64,000 bases of DNA from Clostridium oryzae (GTDB lineage: Bacteria; Bacillota; Clostridia; Clostridiales; Clostridiaceae): positions 1-64,000 of the forward strand of contig NZ_MZGV01000025.1 in NCBI RefSeq assembly GCF_002029235.1. The letters are read 5' to 3'. The notes under the pieces are model-generated. The model made no database searches. It had not been told where the DNA came from and saw only the letters and a program-made list of their open reading frames with translations. Below, piece by piece: positions 19,221 through 31,304 of the stretch (position 1 is the first letter of the stretch; each line of letters begins with the position of its first letter). The translations under genes and the position numbers were made by a program.

Positions 19221-19246
19221 AAAAGGCTAACTATAAAGTTAGCCTA
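19221..19246 (-). terminator. Terminator after glyS
   Basis: AGGCTAACT with its complement around a short loop, followed on the minus strand by CCTTTTTC. It lies 6 bases after the glyS stop. Confidence 0.85.
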
Positions 19247-19251
19247 TCCTA

Positions 19252-20643
19252 TTAAAATTCGAGCTTTTCTGCTATATACTCTTCAAGTTTATCTATGCTT
19301 AACCTTATCTGTGTCATTGAGTCCCTTTCTCTTACTGTAACAGAATTATCTGTCTCCGTATCAAAATCAACAGTTATGCAGAAAGGAGTTCCTATTTCAT
19401 CCTGTCTTCTATATCTCTTTCCTATGCTTCCAGCCTCATCATAATCCACATTAAACTGTTTTCTAAGCATGTCATAAACTTGTTCAGATTTCTCTGAAAG
19501 CTTCTTACTCAATGGTAACACAGCTGCTTTAAATGGTGCCAATGCAGGATGAAGTCTTAACACATACCTTACATCTCCTTTATCAAGCTCCTCTTCATCA
19601 TAAGCATCTACAAGAAATGCTAACGCAACTCTATCTGCCCCTAATGATGGCTCTATACAATACGGTACATATTTTTCATTTGTTGTGGGATCAAGATAAG
19701 ACATATCCGTTCCTGAATGCTCAGCATGCTTCTTAAGATCATAATCTGTTCTATCTGCTACACCCCAAAGTTCTCCCCAGCCAAAAGGAAATAAATACTC
19801 TATATCAGAAGTTGCATTACTATAGAATGACAGTTCCTCTTTGCTATGATCTCTTACTCTAAGGTTATCAGCTTTAACTCCTAGGTTTAATAGGAAGTTC
19901 CAACAGTAATCCCTCCAATATTTAAACCATTCTAAATCCGTCCCTGGTTTGCAGAAAAACTCAAGTTCCATTTGTTCGAATTCTCTTGTTCTAAATGTAA
20001 AATTACCAGGAGTTATTTCATTTCTAAAAGATTTTCCTATTTGAGCTATACCAAAAGGTACCTTTTTTCTTGAAGCTCTCTGTACATTCTTGAAATTAAC
20101 AAATATACCCTGAGCAGTTTCTGGTCTTAAATAGATTTCAGATTTTGCATCCTCAGTTACACCCTGATAAGTTTTAAACATAAGATTAAATTTTCTTATA
20201 TCTGTAAAGTTCTTTTTTCCGCATTTAGGACATACTATGTTATTATCCTCAATATATTTTTTTAACTGTTCATTAGTCCATCCATCAGCTGATGCTACTT
20301 CAGCTCCGTTTTCTGTCATATGATCTTCTACAAGCTTATCAGCCCTATATCTTGTTTTACAATCTTTACAATCCATTAGCGGATCAGAAAAGCCTCCTAC
20401 ATGTCCTGATGCAACCCATACTTCACTATTCATGAGTATAGCGCAGTCTACTCCCACATTATACTTACTTTCCTGTACGAATTTTTTCCACCAAGCTTTT
20501 TTTACGTTATTTTTAAATTCTACCCCTATAGGACCATAGTCCCATGAATTAGCCAATCCTCCGTATATATCGGAACCAGGAAAAATAATTCCTCTATTTT
20601 TACATAAAGATACAATCTTATCCATAGTTTTTTCAACTGCCAT
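19252..20643 (-). CDS. glyS: Glycyl-tRNA synthetase (single chain)
   Basis: A 463-residue class II synthetase of the eukaryote/archaea-like alpha2 form. It starts with the [21 protein letters not shown] segment, has a CxxC pair in VCPKCGKKN (about 137-145), the motif 2 FRNEITPG segment and motif 3 GADRVALAF (about residue 355), and the anticodon-binding domain at the C terminus. Its expression is controlled by the T-box leader directly upstream, which senses uncharged tRNA-Gly. A terminator follows. Confidence 0.96.
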   Translation of the reverse strand: MAVEKTMDKIVSLCKNRGIIFPGSDIYGGLANSWDYGPIGVEFKNNVKKAWWKKFVQESKYNVGVDCAILMNSEVWVASGHVGGFSDPLMDCKDCKTRYRADKLVEDHMTENGAEVASADGWTNEQLKKYIEDNNIVCPKCGKKNFTDIRKFNLMFKTYQGVTEDAKSEIYLRPETAQGIFVNFKNVQRASRKKVPFGIAQIGKSFRNEITPGNFTFRTREFEQMELEFFCKPGTDLEWFKYWRDYCWNFLLNLGVKADNLRVRDHSKEELSFYSNATSDIEYLFPFGWGELWGVADRTDYDLKKHAEHSGTDMSYLDPTTNEKYVPYCIEPSLGADRVALAFLVDAYDEEELDKGDVRYVLRLHPALAPFKAAVLPLSKKLSEKSEQVYDMLRKQFNVDYDEAGSIGKRYRRQDEIGTPFCITVDFDTETDNSVTVRERDSMTQIRLSIDKLEEYIAEKLEF

Positions 20644-20756
20644 TTTAATTCCTCCTAAATTTATATATTTTAAATAAACTTATCTTAATATGCATAAGTA
20701 AAAGAGTAAACAATCTCTTCCTGTTAAAGAAACCTTTATCAATGGTTTCCAAGATA

Positions 20757-20945
20757 ATAAAAAAAGCCTATACCAATAAGGGACGGATTGACCGCGGTTC
20801 CACCCTTTTTGGCATAAGCCCTGCTTCATACTTTATAATGCTCTAAAGCTCCTCTTCATTTAAAGTTCTTAACGGCTTTCACCCTACCCCATCTCTCTTG
20901 AAAGAATACTCTAAACTACTTTACTTTATCATTGCAAATTATTCA
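20757..20945 (-). promoter_or_regulatory. T-box riboswitch leader of glyS
   Basis: The T-box core GGGTGGAACCGCGG lies at 20792-20805 (minus strand), followed by the antiterminator partner CCGTCCC (20780-20786). Upstream are the conserved AGAGAG and GGGTGAAAGCC elements of stem I. A terminator T-run (GGCTTTTTTT) sits at about 20757-20768, 114 bases before glyS. A GGCTTATGCCAA segment (before the T-box) can pair with TTGGTATAGGC (before the T-run), enclosing the antiterminator. A GGA triplet lies near the expected specifier position, but I could not fold stem I reliably. Confidence 0.93.
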
Positions 20946-20963
20946 ATTATCAGAAAAGAAAAA

Positions 20964-21038
20964 TGGCTCCGCGAAGAGGGCTCGAACCTCCAACCTGTCG
21001 GTTAACAGCCGAATGCTCCACCATTGAGCTATCGCGGA
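20964..21038 (-). tRNA. tRNA-Asn (GTT)
   Basis: A 75-base cloverleaf with encoded CCA and G discriminator. Acceptor TCCGCGA/TCGCGGA. Anticodon loop CTGTTAA gives GTT. T-loop TTCGAGC. It ends just before the glyS T-box leader. Confidence 0.95.
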
Positions 21039-21055
21039 ACGCGTTTACAATGATT

Positions 21056-21083
21056 ATTATATCAGCTGTGTATAAAATTGCAA
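21056..21083 (-). promoter_or_regulatory. Promoter of tRNA-Asn
   Basis: Minus strand: -35 TTGCAA (21078-21083), 16-base spacer, -10 TATAAT (21056-21061), 17 bases before the tRNA 5' end. Confidence 0.7.
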
Positions 21084-21120
21084 TACTTATTCTGAAATTT
21101 TTTTAACTTTTTTATAAGAT

Positions 21121-22632
21121 TTATTGCTGTGGCTTCATTGTAGGGAATAGTAATACATCTCTAATTGATACTGAGTTAGTAAGCAGCATTATTAATCGAT
21201 CTATACCTATTCCAAGACCACCAGTAGGAGGCATTCCCGTTTCAAGTGCTCCCATGAACTCTTCATCTATTACGTAAGCTTCATCATCACCTAGTTCTCT
21301 TTCCTTAGCTTGCTGATTAAATCTCTCTCTTTGAACTATTGGATCATTAAGTTCTGAATATGCATTACATAACTCTCTTCCATATATAAATCCTTCAAAA
21401 CGTTCAGTAAATGCTGGATTACCTCTCTTCTTTTTAGTAAGAGGTGAGATCTCTACTGGATAATCCAAAACAAATGTAGGTTGAATTAAATTAGCTTCTG
21501 CATATTCCTCGAACAAAGCGTTTAATATATCCCCTTTTGTACAGTCCTTCAGTTCCTTTTTAAATTCAAGATGTTTTTCTTTTGCTATAGCCTGTGCTTC
21601 TTCATCACTAGCAATAGTATTAAAATCTATTCCCGCATACTCTTTAACTGCATCCACCATAGTTATTCTTCTCCATGGAGGTGTTAAATCCAATTCCACA
21701 TCACCATACGGTATCTTTGTTGTTCCATTAACCTTCTCACATGCATATGCCACAAGGTTTTCAGTTATTTCCATCATATCGTTATAATCTGCATATGCTT
21801 CATATAGCTCTATCATGGTAAATTCAGGATTGTGTCGTATATCTATACCTTCATTCCTAAAGTTTTTACCCATGTCATATACCTTTTCAAGACCTCCAAC
21901 AATACACCTCTTTAGATAAAGCTCTGTAGCGATTCTAAGGTACATATCGATATCTAATGCATTATGATGTGTTGTAAACGGTCTAGCAGATGCTCCTCCA
22001 GCTATCGGTGATAGAATAGGTGTTTCAACCTCAAGATATCCTCTATTATCCAAAAATTCTCTTACAGCTTTGATTATTTTAGTTCTCTTTATAAATGTAT
22101 TCTTAACATCTGCATTAGTTATAAGGTCAACTTCCCTTTGTCTGTATCGTAAGTCTGGATCCTTAAGTCCATGCCACTTCTCAGGCAATGGTTTCAAAGA
22201 TTTTGATATAAGTTGAAAATCTTTTATATGTATAGTTACTTCCTCTGTCTTTGTCTTAAATACCATACCAGTTATGGAAACCCAGTCACCTATATCAAAG
22301 CTTTTGTATTCCTTAAGTCTTTCTTCTCCAACATCATCTATCTTTATATATAATTGCATTTTTCCATCTCTATCGATCACATCAGAGAAACCTGCTTTGC
22401 CATGAACTCTTTTGGACATAAGCCTTCCAGCTATAGTTACATCTTTTCCCTCTAAATTCTCATAATCCTGTCTTATTTGTTCAGAAGTATGAGTTCTGTT
22501 TACCTTATAAACATCAAAAGGATCCTTCCCTTGAGCTTGAAGATCAGCTAACTTCTGCCTTCTTTGCCTTATAAGTTCATTAAAAGCCTGCTCTTCCTTT
22601 TCAATGTTAACATTCATATCATCCTTTGACAT
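21121..22632 (-). CDS. lysS: Lysyl-tRNA synthetase (class II)
   Basis: A 503-residue class II synthetase. It has an N-terminal OB-fold anticodon-binding domain (about 60-165), motif 2 [18 protein letters not shown] and motif 3 [12 protein letters not shown] near the C terminus. The start is at MSKDDMN because CTAGGAGG is about 7 bases upstream; a 13-codon in-frame extension lacks a ribosome site. It follows greA by 80 bases, and the greA-lysS-dusB neighbourhood is conserved in Firmicutes. No T-box is present here. Confidence 0.97.
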   Translation of the reverse strand: MSKDDMNVNIEKEEQAFNELIRQRRQKLADLQAQGKDPFDVYKVNRTHTSEQIRQDYENLEGKDVTIAGRLMSKRVHGKAGFSDVIDRDGKMQLYIKIDDVGEERLKEYKSFDIGDWVSITGMVFKTKTEEVTIHIKDFQLISKSLKPLPEKWHGLKDPDLRYRQREVDLITNADVKNTFIKRTKIIKAVREFLDNRGYLEVETPILSPIAGGASARPFTTHHNALDIDMYLRIATELYLKRCIVGGLEKVYDMGKNFRNEGIDIRHNPEFTMIELYEAYADYNDMMEITENLVAYACEKVNGTTKIPYGDVELDLTPPWRRITMVDAVKEYAGIDFNTIASDEEAQAIAKEKHLEFKKELKDCTKGDILNALFEEYAEANLIQPTFVLDYPVEISPLTKKKRGNPAFTERFEGFIYGRELCNAYSELNDPIVQRERFNQQAKERELGDDEAYVIDEEFMGALETGMPPTGGLGIGIDRLIMLLTNSVSIRDVLLFPTMKPQQ

Positions 22633-22712
22633 CAAAATTCCTCCTAGTTTATTTTTCTCCGTTCTGCCCACTCTTCAAGTATATTATAGAGAACCAAGTT
22701 TGTAAAACAATT

Positions 22713-23195
22713 CTATTCTCTTGTAACAGAAAGTATTTCAAATTTGCATGTTCCACCAGGTACTTGTACCTCTACTACGTCACCTATGGTTTTACCAATC
22801 AATGCATTTCCAACAGGTGATTCATTTGAAATCTTAAAATGTAAAGCATCAGCCTCAGCTGAACCCACTATAGTATATTCAACTTCTTCATCAAATTCAT
22901 AATCTTTGACTTTTACTTTTGAACCAACATTAACTATATCAGTAGGAATATCTGCATCATCAACAACTGTAGCGTTTTTAAGCATATTTTCAAGCTGAAG
23001 TATTCTTCCTTCAACAAAAGCCTGCTCATTTTTTGCTTCATCATATTCGGAGTTTTCGCTCAAATCTCCATAACCTAAAGCTACTTTTATTTTTTCAGTT
23101 ATTTCCTTTCTTTTAACAGTTTTAAGATTTTCCAATTCATCTTCAAGTTTTCTTACACCTTCATAAGTCATAACATACTTTTTAACATCACTCAT
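22713..23195 (-). CDS. greA: Transcription elongation factor GreA
   Basis: A 160-residue factor that rescues backtracked RNA polymerase. It has an N-terminal coiled coil (about 1-75) ending in the [16 protein letters not shown] tip region with the acidic catalytic residues, and a C-terminal FKBP-like domain ending in [14 protein letters not shown] and the VPGG segment. The start is at MSDVKKYV, preceded by GGGGAG; an upstream in-frame ATG is 17 codons away without a ribosome site. Confidence 0.97.
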   Translation of the reverse strand: MSDVKKYVMTYEGVRKLEDELENLKTVKRKEITEKIKVALGYGDLSENSEYDEAKNEQAFVEGRILQLENMLKNATVVDDADIPTDIVNVGSKVKVKDYEFDEEVEYTIVGSAEADALHFKISNESPVGNALIGKTIGDVVEVQVPGGTCKFEILSVTRE

Positions 23196-23525
23196 CGTTT
23201 TCTCCCCTTTTTCCTTCACTGCCTCATTCAGCAGTACACCTTCCAAATAAATATTTAAACATAAAAGTATTGGGCAGCTTAATTACTTGTGCCCAATCAC
23301 TCTGTTTCCCAGCATTTAAGTAATTATAAAACAGCTTATAATCATTGTCAACATTAAACTTTGTATAGTATAGAGAGACTACCCGTTTTAATTACTTGAT
23401 ACATTTTATACATTTCCAATAAAATTATTCCTAAATCCTATAGTGTTTTTTAGACCTATGAAATCATATATACCTCATTATCAAAAGTCATAATTAATAT
23501 ACGTGTGAATTTTTTCAGTAAAGAA
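23196..23525. other. dusB-greA intergenic region with a possible terminator
   Basis: 330 bases without a gene. ATTGGGCA at 23269-23276 pairs with TGCCCAAT at 23290-23297 and is followed on the minus strand by ACTTTTAT. This may be a late terminator for dusB, about 230 bases after its stop. I see nothing else; the greA promoter is presumably between this hairpin and the gene. Confidence 0.45.
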
Positions 23526-24494
23526 CTATATCTTTAACTGCATCTTATAATTAGCTAAAGCATCAATTACCTCTGAGCTATCATTCTTCATATTTATCAT
23601 GTTCTTTACCTCAGCACAATTTGGCATACCTTTAATATACCAAGCTACATGCTTTCTCATTTCCCTAACAGCCTTATATTCACCATTATACTTAATGGCT
23701 AACTCATAATGTCTTATACACAAATCTATTCTTTCATCATAAGTAGGATATTTTATTTCTTCTCCCATTATTCCCTGAAGCATTTGTTTAAACACCCATG
23801 GATTGCCCATACTGGCTCTTCCAACCATTATTGCATCACATTCAGTTCGCTTTACTATACTTATAGCATCCTCACCTGAACATATGTCGCCATTACCTAT
23901 AACTGGTATAGAAACTGCCTCTTTTACTTTTCGTATTATATCCCAGTCAGCTTTACCATCGTAATATTGCTCTCTTGTTCTCCCATGTACTGTAACTGCA
24001 TCTGCACCCGCTTGTTCTAAAACTTTAGCAAATTCTACTGCATTTACATTTTCTTCATTGAATCCTTTTCTAAATTTGACAGTTACCGGCTTTTTTGAAG
24101 TTTTTTTTACAGCCTTTACAATATCACATGCAAGCTTTGGATTATTCATGAGCGCTGACCCTTCACCATTCTTAACTATTTTAGGTGCAGGACACCCCAT
24201 ATTTATATCTACTATACATATCCTGTCATCATCATTAAAATAATCACATGCTTCTGCCATAACTTCAGGTTCTTTTCCAAATATCTGAACAGCGATAGGA
24301 CTTTCTTCCGCGGATACATTAAGCATTTGTTTTGTATTTTTACTATCATAAAAAAGTGCTTTAGCACTTATCATTTCAGAGTAAACAAGACCGCATCCCA
24401 TTTCCTTGCATAGTCCTCTAAATGCTATATCAGTAACTCCAGCCATAGGCGCAAGGAAAATATTGTTCTCAAGTTGCACATTTCCTATCTTCAT
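23526..24494 (-). CDS. dusB: tRNA-dihydrouridine synthase
   Basis: A 322-residue FMN-dependent enzyme that reduces uridines in the tRNA D-arm. TIM-barrel motifs are [13 protein letters not shown] (about 15-27), the active-site cysteine in [16 protein letters not shown] (about 98-113), [14 protein letters not shown], and PVIGNGDI. The C-terminal helical domain is present. Its ATG overlaps the coaX stop by four bases (ATGA), so the two are translationally coupled. Confidence 0.96.
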   Translation of the reverse strand: MKIGNVQLENNIFLAPMAGVTDIAFRGLCKEMGCGLVYSEMISAKALFYDSKNTKQMLNVSAEESPIAVQIFGKEPEVMAEACDYFNDDDRICIVDINMGCPAPKIVKNGEGSALMNNPKLACDIVKAVKKTSKKPVTVKFRKGFNEENVNAVEFAKVLEQAGADAVTVHGRTREQYYDGKADWDIIRKVKEAVSIPVIGNGDICSGEDAISIVKRTECDAIMVGRASMGNPWVFKQMLQGIMGEEIKYPTYDERIDLCIRHYELAIKYNGEYKAVREMRKHVAWYIKGMPNCAEVKNMINMKNDSSEVIDALANYKMQLKI

Positions 24495-25282
24495 TCACAT
24501 GTCTGCTCCTTATTTTTTTCGTATATAATTTTAAGTCCTTCAATAGTTAAATACGGGTCAATTTTATCTACCATATTGGACTCTTCTGCAATTAGCTTTG
24601 CTAATCCACCTGTAGCAACAACAAAAGGTTCATCTTCACCTATTGCTTGCATTTCCTTTTTCATATGCTTTACTATATATTCAACCTGCCCAATATAACC
24701 ATAGACTATTCCAGACTGCATACTGCTCACTGTATTCTTACATATTATTTTTTCGGGTTTTATTAATTCAATTCTAGGAAGTTTTGCTGCTCTCTCAAAA
24801 AGAGCTTCAGAAGCTATTTTTATACCAGGGCATATGGTTCCTCCAAGGTAATCTCCATTTTGTGTCATAGCACAAAATGTTGTAGCTGTACCAAAATCTA
24901 TTATTATCGATGCCCTTTTATATATCTCATGAACTGCTACAGCATTGACTATCCTGTCTGCGCCAACCTCCTTGGGATTATCATATTTAATATTAATTCC
25001 TGTTTTAACACCTGGACCTACTATAATAGGATTAGTATGAAAATATTTTTTTATCATCCTCTCCAATGAGTACATTGTATTAGGTACCACAGATGATACA
25101 ATAACTCCTTCTATTTCTTCTATATTAATATGATTAATATTAAATAGACTTGCAACCATAATTCCATATTCATCTGCACTTCTTTTTGAGTCTGTTGATA
25201 ACCTCCAGTCACAAATAAGTTTATCCCCGTTATATATACCAAGTACTATATTTGTATTTCCTACATCCATTACTAAAACCAT
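24491..25282 (-). CDS. coaX: Type III pantothenate kinase
   Basis: A 263-residue enzyme catalysing the first step of coenzyme A synthesis. The ASKHA-fold phosphate loop MDVGNTN is at residues 5-11, GPGVKTGI and [10 protein letters not shown] follow, then DFGTATTFC and the GGTICPGIK motif. The type III form is insensitive to CoA feedback, a family property. GGATGGTG precedes the ATG. Upstream of dusB, as yacB and yacF lie near each other in Bacillus. Confidence 0.96.
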   Translation of the reverse strand: MVLVMDVGNTNIVLGIYNGDKLICDWRLSTDSKRSADEYGIMVASLFNINHINIEEIEGVIVSSVVPNTMYSLERMIKKYFHTNPIIVGPGVKTGINIKYDNPKEVGADRIVNAVAVHEIYKRASIIIDFGTATTFCAMTQNGDYLGGTICPGIKIASEALFERAAKLPRIELIKPEKIICKNTVSSMQSGIVYGYIGQVEYIVKHMKKEMQAIGEDEPFVVATGGLAKLIAEESNMVDKIDPYLTIEGLKIIYEKNKEQTCE

Positions 25283-25564
25283 AAAACACCATCCTAATTT
25301 ATATAATCGATAAGTATTCCTTCTATTTCCAATATTGCTTGCAATATAAATTAAATGTAAAAGTAGAAAATCACCTACCTTTACATTTAAATAACATACT
25401 GTACATTAACTTCTTTATATTGCCTCTACCTGTATCACAGACAAATATGTTTTATTTTAAAATATTCTTAGCGATATAATATATATTATATCTAAGACAA
25501 CTTAATTTTAGCAATTTATTTATGTTTGTCAAGGTTATTATTCAAACTCAATTTTATTTACTAA

Positions 25565-27235
25565 TTAGAATAGTCCTACTATAGTACCATCTTTCATAAT
25601 ATCCATTCTCTCAGCTGCAGGCACCTTAGGAAGACCTGGCATAGTCATAATATTTCCCGTAAGCACAACTATAAAACCTGCCCCATTAGATATTCTTACT
25701 TCTTTTACTTCTATAGTAAAACCACTTGGCCTTCCAAGAAGCGCAGGATTATCAGATAATGAATACTGAGTTTTAGCTACACATAATGGTTTTTTATCTA
25801 ACCCAAACTTTTCAAGTTCAGCAATCTGCTTCTCTGCTCCGCTTGAAAAAACAACATCATCAGCTCCATAAATCTCTCTTGCAATTTTGTTCATCTTATC
25901 CTTGATGCTCATATCCACATCATATATAGGTTTAAAATTGCTTTCACAATTATCCAATGTTTCGATGACTTTGTTTGCTAATTCAATACCACCTTGCCCT
26001 CCTTTTTCCCATACTTCTGAAAGAGCAACCTTGGCACCTATAGATTCACAATATTCTTTTACATACTTTATCTCTTCATCAGAATCTGTAATAAACTTAT
26101 TTATAGCCACTACTGCCGGCAAACCAAATTTGTTTATATTCTCTATCTGTTTATGTAAATTTTCCATTCCTTTAGCTACTGCTTTTACATCTGGAGTATT
26201 AAGCATATCCTTCTTAACCCCTCCATGGTGCTTAAGTGCTCTTATAGTAGCAACAATGACAACACAGTCTGGTTTTAAATTTCCGAATCTACACTTTATA
26301 TCAAGAAATTTTTCCGCTCCTAGATCTGCGCCAAAACCTGCTTCTGTGACTACATAGTCCCCAAGCTTCAGTGCCATTTTAGTAGCTATTATACTATTGC
26401 AGCCGTGAGCTATATTGGCAAATGGGCCACCATGAACTAATGCCGGAGTATTCTCTAGTGTTTGAACCATATTAGGTTTAATAGCATCTTTCATAAGAAG
26501 CGTCATAGCTCCCTGAACATTTAAATCCCTGCAGAATACAGGTTCGCCGTCCATATTATACGCAACGATTATGTTACCGAATCGCTCCCTAAGATCTTGA
26601 AGATTCTCTGCAAGACAAAGTATTGCCATAATCTCTGAAGCTACGGTAATCATAAAACCATCTTCTCTTGGAAAGCCATTTATTTTACCGCCAAGACCAA
26701 CTACAATTTGTCTTAATGCTCTGTCATTCATATCCATTACTCTTTTAAATACTATTCTTCTAGCATCAATATTTAATGAATTTCCTTGATGTATATGATT
26801 ATCTATGGCTGCACATAAAAGGTTATTTGCTGAAGTTATTGCATGAAAATCACCAGTAAAATGTAGATTAATATCTTCCATAGGAACTACTTGTGCGTAT
26901 CCGCCTCCAGCTGCTCCACCTTTAATTCCGAAGACAGGTCCAAGAGATGGCTCCCTTAATGCTATAACTGCATTTTTATTAAGTTTGCAAAGTGCCTGAC
27001 CTAATCCCACTGTAACTGTTGATTTTCCTTCGCCAGCTGGGGTTGGATTTATAGCAGTAACAAGTATTAACTTACCATCCTTCTTTTCTTTAAGCTTCTC
27101 CATTGTCTCTAATGAAATCTTACATTTGTATTTACCATATAATTCAATATCATCTTCAGTTAAATCTAGCTTAGCTGCTATATCACTTATCTTATTCATA
27201 ACAGCTTCTTGAGCAATCTGTATATCTGTTTTCAT
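25565..27235 (-). CDS. fhs: Formate-tetrahydrofolate ligase
   Basis: A 556-residue enzyme that activates formate to 10-formyl-THF with ATP. The P-loop-like TPAGEGKST lies near residues 66-74, followed by [19 protein letters not shown] and the C-terminal [14 protein letters not shown] signature. It supplies one-carbon units and is central in acetogens and purine fermenters, but is widespread in clostridia, so it does not prove acetogenesis. The ATG at 27235 is preferred over the adjacent TTG because AAGGAGATG lies 5 bases before it. The 282-base gap to coaX shows no gene. Confidence 0.97.
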   Translation of the reverse strand: MKTDIQIAQEAVMNKISDIAAKLDLTEDDIELYGKYKCKISLETMEKLKEKKDGKLILVTAINPTPAGEGKSTVTVGLGQALCKLNKNAVIALREPSLGPVFGIKGGAAGGGYAQVVPMEDINLHFTGDFHAITSANNLLCAAIDNHIHQGNSLNIDARRIVFKRVMDMNDRALRQIVVGLGGKINGFPREDGFMITVASEIMAILCLAENLQDLRERFGNIIVAYNMDGEPVFCRDLNVQGAMTLLMKDAIKPNMVQTLENTPALVHGGPFANIAHGCNSIIATKMALKLGDYVVTEAGFGADLGAEKFLDIKCRFGNLKPDCVVIVATIRALKHHGGVKKDMLNTPDVKAVAKGMENLHKQIENINKFGLPAVVAINKFITDSDEEIKYVKEYCESIGAKVALSEVWEKGGQGGIELANKVIETLDNCESNFKPIYDVDMSIKDKMNKIAREIYGADDVVFSSGAEKQIAELEKFGLDKKPLCVAKTQYSLSDNPALLGRPSGFTIEVKEVRISNGAGFIVVLTGNIMTMPGLPKVPAAERMDIMKDGTIVGLF

Positions 27236-27396
27236 CAAAACATCTCCTTATTTAGATATAGTATGAAATTCTCCAATCAATTTTAACAATTATTTTTGTA
27301 AATCATAATCTTATTTTATCAAAAAAAATATATAATTGACAAATAATTATGTAAAACCTTTCTTTTATATATACGATTTAAAACTCCATGAAAAAT

Positions 27397-27436
27397 AAAA
27401 AAGTTTAAAGAAATATACATTTCTTTAAACTTTTTT
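27397..27436 (-). terminator. Terminator after ftsH
   Basis: A long perfect stem (AAAAAAGTTTAAAGAAAT with its complement) around a 4-base loop, A- and T-flanked. It lies 8 bases after the ftsH stop and could also act on the opposite strand. Confidence 0.9.
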
Positions 27437-27444
27437 GTTTTTAA

Positions 27445-29253
27445 CTACACAGCAGCTTGGAATATCTCGTCAAATTCACTACCCTCAAGCTTTTCTTTTT
27501 CAAGAAGAGCCTGTGCTACTGCATGAAGTTTATTAATATTTTCTGTAAGCAGACTCTCTGCCTTATTATATGCGTCATCTATGAGACTCTTTATTTCTCT
27601 ATCAATTGTGGCAGCAACCTCTTCACTGAAATTCCTGTTTCTGCCAAGGTCTCTACCCAAGAACACTTCTTCTCTATCTTCTCCCATAGATATAGGTCCA
27701 ATAACATCGCTCATGCCATATTCCATTATCATTTTCCTTGCAATACTTGTAGCTTTATCAATATCACTCTTAGCACCAGTACTTATATCGCCAATTATTA
27801 ATTTTTCTGCCACTCTTCCCCCAAGTAAGCTTACCATCTCAGCTTCTAAATGAGATTTAGATGTATATGATCTATCCTCATTAGGTAATGGCATAGTAAA
27901 TCCTCCTGCCATACCTCTTGGAATTATGCTTATTTGATGCACTGGATCATGATCTGGAAGTAGTTTCATAACAACAGCATGACCTGCTTCGTGATATGCT
28001 GTCAATTTTCTATCATGTTCACTCATCACTCTGCTCTTTTTCTCAGGACCAGCTACTACTCTTGTCATAGCCTCTTCCAATTCTTCCATCTCAATAACTT
28101 TCTTGTTATTCCTTACAGCCAGCAATGCAGCCTCATTCATGAGATTTTCAAGATCTGCACCTGTAAATCCAGGAGTTGTTTTTGCCAATACATCTAGTTT
28201 TACGTCACTTGAAATAGGTTTATTCTTAGAATGAACCTTAAGTATTTCTTCTCTTCCACGTACATCTGGAGATCCAACAAATATTTGTCTATCAAATCTA
28301 CCAGGTCTAAGCAATGCATGGTCCAATATGTCCGGTCTGTTAGTCGCAGCAATGATTATAATGCCTTCATTTATACCAAAGCCGTCCATTTCTACAAGCA
28401 ACTGATTAAGTGTCTGTTCTCTTTCATCGTGACCACCACCTAATCCTGCTCCTCTTTGTCTTCCTACCGCATCAATTTCGTCTATAAAAACTATACATGG
28501 TGCTTGTTTCTTAGCTTGCTCAAATAAATCTCTGACTCTTGAAGCTCCAACACCTACAAACATTTCTACAAAATCAGAACCTGATATGCTAAAAAATGGA
28601 ACTCCAGCCTCGCCAGAAATAGCTTTAGCCAAAAGTGTTTTTCCTGTTCCAGGAGGTCCAACTAAAAGAAGACCCTTTGGTATTCTCGCACCCATATCGG
28701 TATATTTCTTCGGTTGTTTTAGAAAATCTACTATTTCAGCTAATTCAGCTTTCTCCTCATCGGCTCCTGCCACATCTTTAAATGTAACTTTCTTTTTATC
28801 GGGATTTGCCATCTTAGCACGGCTCTTTCCGAAGTTCATAACTCCTCTATTGCCGCCGCCACCCTGTGACTGCTGCATAAACAAAAACCAGAAAGCAATA
28901 AGCATAACTATCAGTAATATATTAGGGATGCTTTGAACCCACAAAGGTATAGTAGTAGCCTTCTCGTATTTTTCTACTACACTTCCATTATTAGGGTGTT
29001 TATGCATTATCTGCAGTACTCTCTCATATGGAACATCTACTTGGAACTGTCTTCCGTCAGTTAATGATCCTTCTACACTAAATAAGTTTGAAGATACTTG
29101 TATCTGCTTTACCTTATCATTATTCCAATACTTTTCAAATTGGTCAGCTGTTATAGTGTTTGCACCATTAGTGCCATGTACTAATACCAATGCTGCAACT
29201 ACTGTCATGATTAATAACAATACCCAGGCCGTTGCGGTTGAAAATTTCTTCAT
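27445..29253 (-). CDS. ftsH: ATP-dependent zinc metalloprotease FtsH
   Basis: A 602-residue membrane-anchored AAA protease. TM1 (about 8-25), an extracytoplasmic segment, TM2 (about 108-126), Walker A GPPGTGKT (about 200), the second region of homology with RPGRFDRQI, and the zinc motif HEAGH (about 425) are all present. The C-terminal tail is short, as in clostridia. It degrades misfolded and regulatory membrane proteins. A GGGGGG ribosome site precedes the ATG. The order tilS-hpt-ftsH is conserved across Firmicutes. Confidence 0.98.
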   Translation of the reverse strand: MKKFSTATAWVLLLIMTVVAALVLVHGTNGANTITADQFEKYWNNDKVKQIQVSSNLFSVEGSLTDGRQFQVDVPYERVLQIMHKHPNNGSVVEKYEKATTIPLWVQSIPNILLIVMLIAFWFLFMQQSQGGGGNRGVMNFGKSRAKMANPDKKKVTFKDVAGADEEKAELAEIVDFLKQPKKYTDMGARIPKGLLLVGPPGTGKTLLAKAISGEAGVPFFSISGSDFVEMFVGVGASRVRDLFEQAKKQAPCIVFIDEIDAVGRQRGAGLGGGHDEREQTLNQLLVEMDGFGINEGIIIIAATNRPDILDHALLRPGRFDRQIFVGSPDVRGREEILKVHSKNKPISSDVKLDVLAKTTPGFTGADLENLMNEAALLAVRNNKKVIEMEELEEAMTRVVAGPEKKSRVMSEHDRKLTAYHEAGHAVVMKLLPDHDPVHQISIIPRGMAGGFTMPLPNEDRSYTSKSHLEAEMVSLLGGRVAEKLIIGDISTGAKSDIDKATSIARKMIMEYGMSDVIGPISMGEDREEVFLGRDLGRNRNFSEEVAATIDREIKSLIDDAYNKAESLLTENINKLHAVAQALLEKEKLEGSEFDEIFQAAV

Positions 29254-29348
29254 ATATCTGGCCCCCCTCTCTTTTAGTTACCATAAGATTGTATCATAAC
29301 AAATTTTTCATTACAATAATTTTATCATATAACTTATCTTACTTACAA

Positions 29349-29888
29349 TTAGTTATTATATATTTCTTCTTTCAGAATGCCTATACAAGGTAAATTTCTG
29401 TAAATTTCATCATAATCAAGTCCATATCCTACTATAAAATAGTCTGGTACTTGAAATCCAATATATTTAACATCTATCTCTGCTTTTCTTCTCTCTGGCT
29501 TATTCAAAAGGCAAGCTATCTCAAGTGAAGCAGGTTTACGAGTTTTAAGATACTCAATTAAATATTTTAAAGTTATTCCAGTATCTATAATATCCTCAAC
29601 AATAAGCACATGCTTATCTCTTATCTCTACATCCAAATCCTTTATTATTTTTACTACACCGGATGATTTTGTTGAACTTCCATAACTTGAAACAGCCATA
29701 AAATCCATTGAACATGGTATTGTAATCTCTTTCATTAAATCAGCCATAAACATTACAGAACCTTTTAAAATTCCTATAAGCACTAAATCTTTTCCCTTAT
29801 ATTCCCTGCTTATTTCCTCTCCTATTTTTTTAACTTTTGCACGTATTTCTTTCTCATCAAGCAGTATTTCTTTTAAGTCTTCAATCAT
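29349..29888 (-). CDS. hpt: Hypoxanthine phosphoribosyltransferase
   Basis: A 179-residue purine-salvage enzyme. The PRPP-binding motif VLIVEDIIDTGIT (about residues 94-106), the SSYGSSTKSSG flexible loop and the C-terminal VPDYFIVGYGLDYDE segment are characteristic. It follows tilS by 6 bases and is very probably cotranscribed with it. AGGGGAA precedes the ATG. Confidence 0.97.
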   Translation of the reverse strand: MIEDLKEILLDEKEIRAKVKKIGEEISREYKGKDLVLIGILKGSVMFMADLMKEITIPCSMDFMAVSSYGSSTKSSGVVKIIKDLDVEIRDKHVLIVEDIIDTGITLKYLIEYLKTRKPASLEIACLLNKPERRKAEIDVKYIGFQVPDYFIVGYGLDYDEIYRNLPCIGILKEEIYNN

Positions 29889-29894
29889 TTAGTA

Positions 29895-31304
29895 TTATTC
29901 CCCTTTCACAATTTTTACTTCAAGGATATTGTTGGTATCTTTGGTAACAGCAAACTTATTACTAACCCTATATCCTAATACCCAAGCAATCTCATCATCA
30001 AAACACAAAAGTGGAATTGAATTTCTATACTCCTTAGGTATTTTTAAATCCATAAATAAATCTTTTAATTTTTTACTTCCCTTCATACCAAGTGGACAAA
30101 GTCTATCGCCTTCTCTCCTATACCTCACAGTCACATTGTAACTTATTTTATCATAATCAAAATATTTAGTTAATACTTCATTATCAAAATCTATCTGTTT
30201 GTCATTGGGCTTGACCTCTAAATTAACTGTGATTTTAGCTTCTGATATAAAAACGGATTTTTTCTTTCCGCCTGCCAGATCGTTTTTTTCACATATATTG
30301 TACTCGCTCTTGTAGTTAAGCTCCCTATTGTTTTCTAGTCCTATGTGAAGATCTCCATATACATTTTCACAAACAATTCCTTTAGGTAAGTTTATTTTTC
30401 TACCGGTTCCCAAACTTAAAAGAGATAACACTTCATATATATGAACACTGTCTATATCCTTCAACGACCCATATACTTTATGTATCGCTAATCTTATTAT
30501 CCTTGTGGCGATAGCTTCATGCTCATCTTTTAATCTATTGTCAATAACTATATGTCCATTTCTATTGCTGCACAAACTATTATACTTTTCTTTTGCAATA
30601 ATCTCAATAAAATTTTCATCTCTTGTAATACTGTCGGAAAATCTATAAAGTGTCTCTACTATGTCTGGATTAAAGTTTTCTTTTATATAAGGTATCAAAT
30701 CCAGTCTCACTCTATTCCTATTATATATATTTTCACTATTAGTTCTATCAATTCTAGGCTTCAAATCATTTTCAGCACAGTATCTCTCAATCTCTTCTCT
30801 GCTCAAAAATAGTATAGGTCTTATAAAAATTTCATCTCTTATAGGCCTTATTCCCTTAAGACCCTCTATTGACGTTCCTCTCATCAATCTCATCAGTATG
30901 GTCTCAGCTTGGTCATTTTTGTTATGTGCAATAGCAATTTTATCTGCTTGAAGTTTATCTTTAAGCTCATAAAAAAACTCATACCTAGCATTTCTTCCGG
31001 CCGTCTCACTAGATACCTTATCTCTTTTAGCTATAGCATTCACATCTACCCTCTTAGTAAAAATATCTACTCCGATTTTTCTACAGAAATTCTTCACATA
31101 TTCCTCATCTTCATCAGCTTCTTTTCCCCTAAGACAATGATTAACATGTGCAGCATATAAAGTAAGGTTAAACTGTTTTTTTAAACCATTTAGTATATGC
31201 ATCAAACAGATAGAATCTGGTCCTCCCGAAAGGGCAACTATTATCTTATCACCGCTTTGTATCATGTCATGTTTATCTACAAATTTTTTAACCTTATTTA
31301 TCAA
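29895..31304 (-). CDS. tilS: tRNA(Ile)-lysidine synthase
   Basis: A 469-residue PP-loop ATPase that converts C34 of the AUA-reading tRNA-Ile to lysidine. The PP-loop SGGPDS lies at residues 26-31, HVNHCLRG is near 55-62, and the TilS substrate-binding domains follow to the C-terminal VRYRREGDRLCPLG region. The start is TTG, 7 bases after GAGGTG. It heads the tilS-hpt pair. Confidence 0.95.
   Translation of the reverse strand: MINKVKKFVDKHDMIQSGDKIIVALSGGPDSICLMHILNGLKKQFNLTLYAAHVNHCLRGKEADEDEEYVKNFCRKIGVDIFTKRVDVNAIAKRDKVSSETAGRNARYEFFYELKDKLQADKIAIAHNKNDQAETILMRLMRGTSIEGLKGIRPIRDEIFIRPILFLSREEIERYCAENDLKPRIDRTNSENIYNRNRVRLDLIPYIKENFNPDIVETLYRFSDSITRDENFIEIIAKEKYNSLCSNRNGHIVIDNRLKDEHEAIATRIIRLAIHKVYGSLKDIDSVHIYEVLSLLSLGTGRKINLPKGIVCENVYGDLHIGLENNRELNYKSEYNICEKNDLAGGKKKSVFISEAKITVNLEVKPNDKQIDFDNEVLTKYFDYDKISYNVTVRYRREGDRLCPLGMKGSKKLKDLFMDLKIPKEYRNSIPLLCFDDEIAWVLGYRVSNKFAVTKDTNNILEVKIVKGE

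Noticed and set aside
25283-25564. THF or other riboswitch before or after fhs
   Set aside because: No conserved riboswitch core was recognised on either side of fhs.
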